A stretch of DNA of 64,000 nt from Nepenthes gracilis (taxonomy: Eukaryota; Streptophyta; Magnoliopsida; Caryophyllales; Nepenthaceae): positions 3,324,850 through 3,388,849 of the forward strand of contig BSYO01000030.1 of the NCBI GenBank assembly GCA_033239525.1, written 5' to 3'. The notes beneath the pieces are model-generated. The model worked only from the letters and a program-made list of their open reading frames with translations. It had not been told where the DNA came from and did no database searches. Position numbers and translations under genes: made by a program. Below, piece by piece: positions 57,376-64,000 of this stretch (the first letter of the stretch is position 1; each line of letters opens with the position of its first letter).

Positions 57376-57417
57376 AACATGTTGAAACAACTGAGTAAAG
57401 TTTTAAAGTATGTAAAA
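57376..57417. repeat. Right copy of the 42-bp duplication flanking Tat-D
   Basis: Identical to 44723-44764 and continuous with the AT-rich flank. Confidence 0.9.
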
Positions 57418-58424
57418 TTAAATACTTAAAGATTTGAGATATGTAAGCATATTACTATATATTTATAAAAAATCAGTATGATTAGTATAATTTTTAAATT
57501 TATTTTAAAGATATATATATATATATATATTAATGACATGTACGAATATTTAAACATGATTTAAAGTATATATGCATATTATTGTAGAATATTCGATCTT
57601 AAACATGATTTGTATGATTAAAAAAATATTTTTTTATAAAAGTTTTATGAAATAAGAATGAGAGTATAGCATATGAAGTTTAAATATTTTATATACGAAA
57701 TTAAAATATATATGAATATTTAAAATAATAAATACTCATTGATATTAGAAAAAAATAATAACAGAAAGAGATATTCGAATATACTTACCTTGAATTTGAA
57801 ACCACCAAAAATCCCTTGAATCTCAATTGATTTTTCCTTTTCTAGCATTTTTCTCTTCTTTCCTCTCTTCTCTTTCTCTCTAGATTTAGTAGAAAATGAC
57901 TAAAATCGGCCAAAATGGACATTCTATAGAAAATTGGCATATAGACACGCGTCAAACACTTGTAAGGTGCTAAGATAAAGAATATATAGCGTATAAGCGT
58001 CCGTTAGGCATGCGTTAGACTCATATATCCTGCCTCGAACATGCATGTGTATCTCGACGCATATCAGGTATAGATATTCTGTCTAAAATATACACAAGTG
58101 TCCTAGATGCATCCTTAAGGTCGTCATCACTATTTGAAATACGTATATGCGTGAATTAGGTACTAATTAAATATCACTTAGTTTAATGTGACCGTATCAA
58201 AATATTGATTTTGATCTAAAATCTTATTTAGCATTGATATATTTATTAATTTAATTAATTATTATTTAAAAATAAACTTGATATCCATATCTTATAGTTA
58301 TCGATGGCTCATCAAAGGGTTTTTCTCATATTGTTGTATTAGGACGGATTAGTGCATGGAAAGTTTTTAGGGTTTGAAGGGGAAATTAACATCTATAATT
58401 CTCTCAACTATCCTAGAGGAGAGA
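57418..58424. other. AT-rich DNA, unassigned
   Basis: Includes an (AT)n run near 57510-57530, a pyrimidine-rich stretch 57825-57890 and no supported gene. It may be leader/LTR of the gypsy remnant downstream. Confidence 0.5.
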
Positions 58425-59480
58425 GGAGGATTTTGTAGAACAGTGATGCTTTACTTAAAGGGTTGGGTCACGCTTTGATGTGGCACAAAAAAAATATTAC
58501 TTATAAGTCTAGACAGTTAAATACCTACGAACTTAAGTACTCAAACCATGACCTAAAGTTATCTCTAATTGTGTTTGTTTTGTATTTAGTATCATTATTT
58601 ATATGGAGAGAAGTTCATCATTTACTCAGACTATAAGTATTTGAAATACTTATCTTCTTAGGAATTTAATACATGGTAAAAAAGATGAGTAGTCTTTTTA
58701 AATGATCATGATTACAGTATTTGACATTGACTTGAAAAAGCTAATATAGTATCATATGCCTTGAGTCAAAAGTCGGCTGATACATTTGCTCACTTGATGA
58801 TGTGAGAGTGGAGAATGCTCAAATATGTTAAAGACTCAATTGTAGTTGCACTTAAAAAATTTTCTAGTGACTGTATCTTATTTTTATACTTTGTCCATGT
58901 TTTTGGAACATAATCGAGATGGTTAGAAGGAGCAACCGATGTTACAAGAGATACTAGAAGACTTGTCAAATGAGTCTCTAGTGGATTACCAAGTTGGGAT
59001 GAATGGCATATTGAAATTTCTGGTGGAATGGATTGATGGAAGTCATTATTGTCAACAGGTGAAAGCAAAACACAAACATTACTGAGAAAGCTTCTGTCAA
59101 TACCCATTCTGAGTTAGAAATGAGAATATAGTATGATACATTTTGAAGTTGGATTATTGCGGAATTCTAGAGGTCATGATACCTTTTGAGTGATTGTACA
59201 ACGATTTATTAAGTTGACTCATTTATAAAGATAACATATACTGGATTATCTAATGTGATTATATTTTGATAATTTAGTTCGATTATATAAAATTTTAATA
59301 TTTATTGTATCTGATAAGATCTAATATTTGTCTCAAAATTTTAGAATAACTTACATTATGAGATGATAATAAAATTTAATTTTAGTGTAATCTTTTTATC
59401 CTGACTGATGGATTATCGAAGAGAATTATTCAGGCACCTGAGAACATACTTCAAATGTCAGTATTGGAATTAGGAGGTAA
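58425..59480 (+). pseudogene. Tekay/Del-like Ty3/gypsy RNase H and integrase remnant
   Basis: The + strand RNase H reads SDALLKGLGHALMWHKKNI, then SRQLNTYELKYSNHDLKL and IVFVL. After this, broken frames show the SLKYL-type tether segment (58635-58655) and ANIV-YALSQKS (58740-58772), then integrase pieces: LTHL (about 59214), VSDKI (about 59308) and TDG (about 59405). Spacing and order match Tekay/Del elements. Very old and AT-shifted; no LTRs found. Confidence 0.7.
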
Positions 59481-60878
59481 TTGCCCTATTTTGCCTTGCC
59501 CAAATCTGTATATTGTAATAGTTATCAAATTAGCATTGATACAACTCTATTTAAGATTCTATATAAATATTTTAAATGTTTTTGTTTAAAAATTATATCT
59601 GGCCATAGAAAATATTTAATTATGAAAACATTATAAGAAATGTATTATTTAAATAAAAATGTTACATAAGAATATTTATTATTTATTATTTTAATATCTT
59701 TTATAACTAAAAGAATTAATTATATTTCATCCTTTTTTTTAATAATTTTTTCATATTAAAAAGAGAGACCGAAACAGAGTGTAAAATTCCAACAGATTCG
59801 AAGAACGAAATAAAATGAAATAAAATAACAACGTACGAACCCCTGACAAGAACTAAGATGGCGTTTTTCGTATCCCCGGAAAAACAAAAAATTTGCAGGA
59901 AAATTTCAGATAAAGAAGAACAAATTAGTACGATTAGGGACGCCTGCATGCTTGATGTTTGCTGAGATTTCCACGTCAATTTTCATTTCTTCTGAATTCT
60001 GAAGAAGTTTTTCGTCAACCGGGAAACCTAACTGCATAATTTGATACGATTAGGGCACGGAGTCTCAGTTACCTTGTTGCCGTAATTTGTGTGAGCATTT
60101 CGACCCCTTTGTCCGAGTGATCCTCTTGCCTTCCATTTGACCTGCTTTTTTATTTGATTTGCGAACCCTACAATGCCAAAATTTGCAAAATTAGGTCCCA
60201 TGCTCGGCGAAATTGCATAATTTTGCTTTAGTATTATTTTTTAGGCTAATATGTTAGGCAATGGAAGCTAAATTTGTTTATCCTTGTTATGATTATGATT
60301 TCCAACTTAGGTTATTTATGGAAATTTCTCGATTTCATTCATTGTGAAGACTAGTTTGGGAATGCAAACTAAGTTGACTTTGGTAAATTCGAAGCTAGTT
60401 GTCGTTCAGCTCTTAGTTGATCGGTAGTAGTGTGAGAATGTGGCTTTGTGGTGATCTTGTAAGTATGCAGTGTATCTTGGGTGTTGATGGGGGAGTGCAT
60501 ATTAGGAAGCTTTCGGTAACCTATCATCGTAAATGCTTCTGTAGTTAGTGCATGGTAATGGTTGAGCTCGATAACATTACTCTTGAGACATGGTTTACAG
60601 TTCTGGCCTAACTTATAAAAGATTTCTTGCGGTGCTTTGCCAGTGATTTGCACGTTGTGCCCGTTAGGTATATAAATATTTGTAGTAAGGCAGAATTACT
60701 GCCCACACTCGGTGGGCTTAAGATAAAATCTGAATGCATGACCTCACCTGTAAAGACCATGGACCAGATGGAGTCTAGGCATGCTGCATGAGAAATCGAC
60801 TAGTGACCATTGATTCAACTACAACTCTCCAACTCGCCTTTTCCAACTGTGCAAACCCTTGCTGGTGTTGCATTGTTA
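59481..60878. other. Unassigned, moderately AT-rich
   Basis: No ORF with family features. Composition from about 60000 is more balanced than the flanking decay and could be an untranslated or intron sequence of a host gene, but no exon was recognised. Confidence 0.4.
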
Positions 60879-61020
60879 CTGATTCCAATTTTTAGTATGA
60901 TTATGATGGAGGCATTCTTGTTTGTCTTGTTTGTTTTACTAAATAAAAACTGATTCCAATTTGTAGTATGATTATGATGGAGGTATTCTTGTTTGTCTTG
61001 TTTGTTTTACTAAATAAAAA
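60879..61020. repeat. 71-bp perfect-spacing tandem duplication
   Basis: CTGATTCCAATTT(T/G)TAGTATG and following through ACTAAATAAAAA occurs at 60879 and 60950, nearly identical (two visible differences), so it is recent. Confidence 0.9.
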
Positions 61021-62270
61021 TCCATATGAATTGCATGCCTACCCTGACATTTAGCATCTCCTGAGATATATGCTGGCATTCTGTTTCTTCTAGCCTCTTG
61101 TCCCTCTACTTTATCTCATAAGAAGGTAGATTTTCATTTTCTCGACACTTGATTCATGTAGCTTTCATTAGTTGCAGATTTTTCTGCTAGACTTTAGGCC
61201 TGATCAAGATTGCTTTCCCTGGACACGGACCTTGCTCAGGGGGTTATCTTGAAAGGATATCGATCATATTTTGCTTTCTTTGTTAATGATGCTATGTCTC
61301 TCTATTTTTGTATGTTGTAATAAAATGCAAAGCACATTTCTGTTATTGAGTAGGCTATTAGTGTAGGATGTTTTATGTTGGGCACTATCTTGGAACTTGG
61401 TGTAATCTCCTGTCTCTTCAAACTCTTACCAGGGCAACTGGTCATTTGACAGGGTTCTACTAATATGCACTGATGCAGTTAGACCTGCTTCACTTGAAAT
61501 ATGTTATTCATTGATAAGTAAGCCAAAGCCTTAGCAATATTCTTTGACTATTAAAGTGTTTTGACAGGCAGGATGGATATAGAGATTGATGTGTGAAGCT
61601 GCTTTCATCTTTTCCATTTATTTCCAACTAACAACATATTTGGTTGGATGGAATAAGGTCGGAATATTATGTGAGAATACTTATTACCTTGTTTGGTTGG
61701 GATCTTGGCTTGGAATAGCTAATGTTGGGGGAGGTGGTATTGGATTTTGGTTGGGAATAACTAATATCAGATGGAGGCAATATCAGGTGGGAAGGTACAT
61801 GTTTCAGAGCTGGTATCATCAAAAGCAATATTAAAATTGGTTGTATCAGGACAAAGGAAAAGAGGACATGAAAGTTCTTTTTTTTTTTTTAAGAAAAAAG
61901 AAAGGAAAGAAGAGAGGCTAGGAAGCCAGAAATAAGAGGTATGGTGATTCATTCAATTCATGGGCTGACTAATTCAAAGACCTAATTAGCTATTATGCAC
62001 GCTATTAAAGTGATCCCCTTTGGTAGTTAAGGACAGGAATTATATATCAACATGCACACTCAAAAACAAATAAAAAAGCAAAAGGTGAAAAGCTTACTAA
62101 CATGCAAGAACTATATTTATTGATCTCGTATTTCTCTATAATTTCCTGCCATTTTTCCCAGTTTTATGCCCTTTTACATATAATAAATTTCAACTAGACC
62201 CTATCCTACTTTTTGTCAAGAAGTATGATGTTATGTTGTGTTTATTTATTTATTTATTTATTTTTTATTT
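61021..62270. other. Unassigned
   Basis: No supported gene. A short open stretch at 61586-61834 is rich in Trp/Gly but has no recognisable family. A T-run is at 61877-61890. Confidence 0.4.
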
Positions 62271-62271
62271 T

Positions 62272-62517
62272 TTGCTGTGTGGAAGATTAGTACATCTTAC
62301 GTTATTAGTTGATAAAGTGGACGGATTTTTATGGCCCATACTGCCGTTACTTTGACAACTAATTAGATGTCTTTTGGGTTGTGCATGGCTGTTACTGGTT
62401 GATAAGGTGGACGGATTACTACATCTTATGTTTCTAGTTGATAAGGTGGATGGATTTTTATGGCCTATACCGCTATTACTTTGACAACTAATTAGATGTC
62501 TTTTGTGTTGTGCATGG
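62272..62517. repeat. 129-bp tandem duplication
   Basis: ACATCTTACGTT...TTTTGGGTTGTGCATGG (62291-62388) recurs as ACATCTTATGTT...TTTTGTGTTGTGCATGG (62420-62517), offset 129, about 90 percent identical by eye. Confidence 0.85.
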
Positions 62518-62529
62518 ATGTGTGTGTTT

Positions 62530-64000
62530 CCATGGGATGGACACCGACACGAGACACGGATACGACACGATATCGACACTCCGACATGTTATTTTTTAAA
62601 AATTAAGGATACAACACGTTAAGGATATGAAAATTAAAATTATGGTTTATTTAACTAAAATTAGTTAATATTATTAACTAATAATAATAAAATGATAAAT
62701 AATAATTAATATAATAATAAAAGAAATTTAATAATAATATTATTAATATAATTATATAATAAATGATATTATATAATATTAATATAATATAATATAATGA
62801 TATTGTATATTAATATTAATATAAAGAAATAATAATAATAAATGATATAATAATAATAATAATAATATAATATTAATAAATTTAATAATATTATTGTCTC
62901 TCTCTCTCTCTCTCTTCTGGGCTCTTGCTTCCTGAACCTTCTCCACCTCCGTCCGTGTATTTCCCCTCTTTCTTCATTTCCAGTCGCTTCTTCTTCGTTA
63001 TCAATTTATCTTCTTGTCTTCGAAATCCTTCCGACAAATTCAGCCCTTCAGTTCTTCACCTCTTCGTCTGCCAAGTTTGAATTCGTTTTTCCGGCGATTT
63101 CGTTCCCTCTCATTTAATCGATCAACTGCAATCATGGGTTATAAATAGAGGTGTGCAGAAATGGTGAAGGCTATTTGAGACTGTGTAGTCATAGTCGCTG
63201 CCACTGTTCTGAGCCGGAGGAAGTGTCACCATCGTTCTCTGCTTCAAGCCGTCGCCATTGTTCCTCGCCGCCGCCGCTGCTGATCGCTGATGGAAACAAG
63301 GAAACTAGAGTAATAGAGAGAGTAGAGGACGCACATTGCTGCTGTTGGCTGTTGCCGGAGAGGAAATAACTGTTGCCGTCACCGGAGAGAAAATTACTAT
63401 TGCTGACGATGATATTTCGTGTCATTGTTGTCCATTGCCATTATTCATCAGGCAAGTAATTCCGCTTACTGTTTCTTTACCTTCTCTTGCCATCAGCTGT
63501 CGGTTCGAGGGGTTGGATTTAATCCAACGGGAACTATTATTCCCCTTTTTCTTTTTTATTTTCCCCCCCCCCCCTATTTTAATTTGTTTAACCCTTTGGC
63601 ATTACTCTTCCTTGAAGCTGTGGATCTTAAACTATCTGTTTCAAACAAAATGGACGGCTGAGATTTGTCGTCCTTTCACACAATCAAAACCTAAAATATC
63701 TTTTGCCGTTGTTCTCTCTCTCCCCACGAAAACCCTAAAATTACAGCTTCCATCAAATTCATTTCCCTCTCTCTAACTCTTTCTCTCTCCCGCACTTTGC
63801 AAGACGGTGTGCCTCCAAAGTGTGTTAATAACATATTGGACGTGTCGGACTGTGTCCGAACGTGTTGGGATGTATCAGAAGCGTGTTCAAAACGTTTTGA
63901 AATAAAAAAATAAATTAAAATGTGTCGAAGGGTGTCCGACACATATCTAGGGCGTGTCAGTGTCTGATACGTGTCAAATAATGACACTTTGAGTCTGAAA
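62530..64000. mobile_element. Possible element with long inverted GACACG/CGTGTC-rich ends (right end cut by window)
   Basis: The left part 62534-62590 (GACACCGACACGAGACACGG, then CACTCCGACATG) and the inverse of about 63830-63990 (GACACGTATCAGACACTGAC, then GTGTCGGACACCCTTCGACA) share the same words in the same order. Between them are AT-rich DNA with AAT runs, a (TC)n tract at 62896-62916 and a gene-like GC-balanced part (62920-63780) with small ORFs only. Long inverted ends enclosing gene-like DNA suggest a MULE-type element, but no 8-11 bp target duplication can be checked here. Confidence 0.35.
62896..62916. repeat. (TC)n microsatellite
   Basis: About ten TC dinucleotides, directly upstream of a pyrimidine-rich leader-like stretch (62920-63060). 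Confidence 0.85.

Noticed and set aside
61586..61834. Trp/Gly-rich 82-codon ORF
   Set aside because: No recognisable domain, no supporting neighbours; likely chance.

Overview
This is nuclear DNA of a flowering plant, most likely a eudicot. It looks like a gene-poor, transposon-packed (pericentromere-like) region. The evidence is the set of plant-specific LTR-retrotransposon lineages (Ty1/copia, Reina-type chromovirus, Tat-type Ty3/gypsy with a second RNase H, Tekay-like remnants), pervasive AT-rich decay, and one intron-containing plant UDP-glycosyltransferase gene. No bacterial, organellar, tRNA or rRNA features were seen.

Layout. (1) About 1.6-10.9 kb is a badly decayed + strand copia element (Copia A). 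It is split by a 1.4 kb poly(A)-tailed non-LTR-type insertion (3668-5091, 14-bp target duplication) and by a 3.0 kb solo LTR (S1, 5716-8750, TSD CATTT). (2) 10946-22315 is a minus-strand copia element (Copia B) whose 5' LTR is split by a minus-strand Reina-like chromovirus (16201-21824, TSD AATTT). (3) 22685-25455 is the only convincing host gene, an intact three-exon UGT87A-type glycosyltransferase on the minus strand, on a roughly 3.4 kb island between insertions. (4) 25728-about 44098 is a minus-strand Tat element (Tat-B). It contains a second solo LTR of the S1 family in opposite orientation (S2, 31407-40351, TSD TAAAC), which in turn contains a 6.1 kb pol-less Tat element (C, 31612-37716, TSD AATAG). 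(5) 44767-57375 is a + strand, nearly complete 12.6 kb Tat element (Tat-D) with a 5'-truncated left LTR and an unusual 42-bp flanking duplication. (6) 57.4-59.5 kb is AT-rich decay with Tekay-like RNase H/integrase remnants. 59.5-62.5 kb is unassigned and holds two local tandem duplications. 62.53-64.0 kb may be a segment with long inverted GTGTCGGACAC-rich ends, cut by the window edge.

The element genes work as usual gag-protease-RT-RNase H-integrase polyproteins. All are broken by stops or frameshifts, and many stops in Tat-D are C-to-T or G-to-A changes as expected from cytosine deamination. The most interesting signal is an extra gene on the strand opposite to gag-pol in all three Tat elements. 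It has a PF04195-like N-terminal domain, basic patches, a candidate intron at a similar place and a recurring C-terminal module. It persists in element C, which has lost pol and the gag core. Extra antisense ORFs are known for the Tat lineage. The C-terminal module, the shared splice donor and the persistence without pol are observations from this window that deserve testing.
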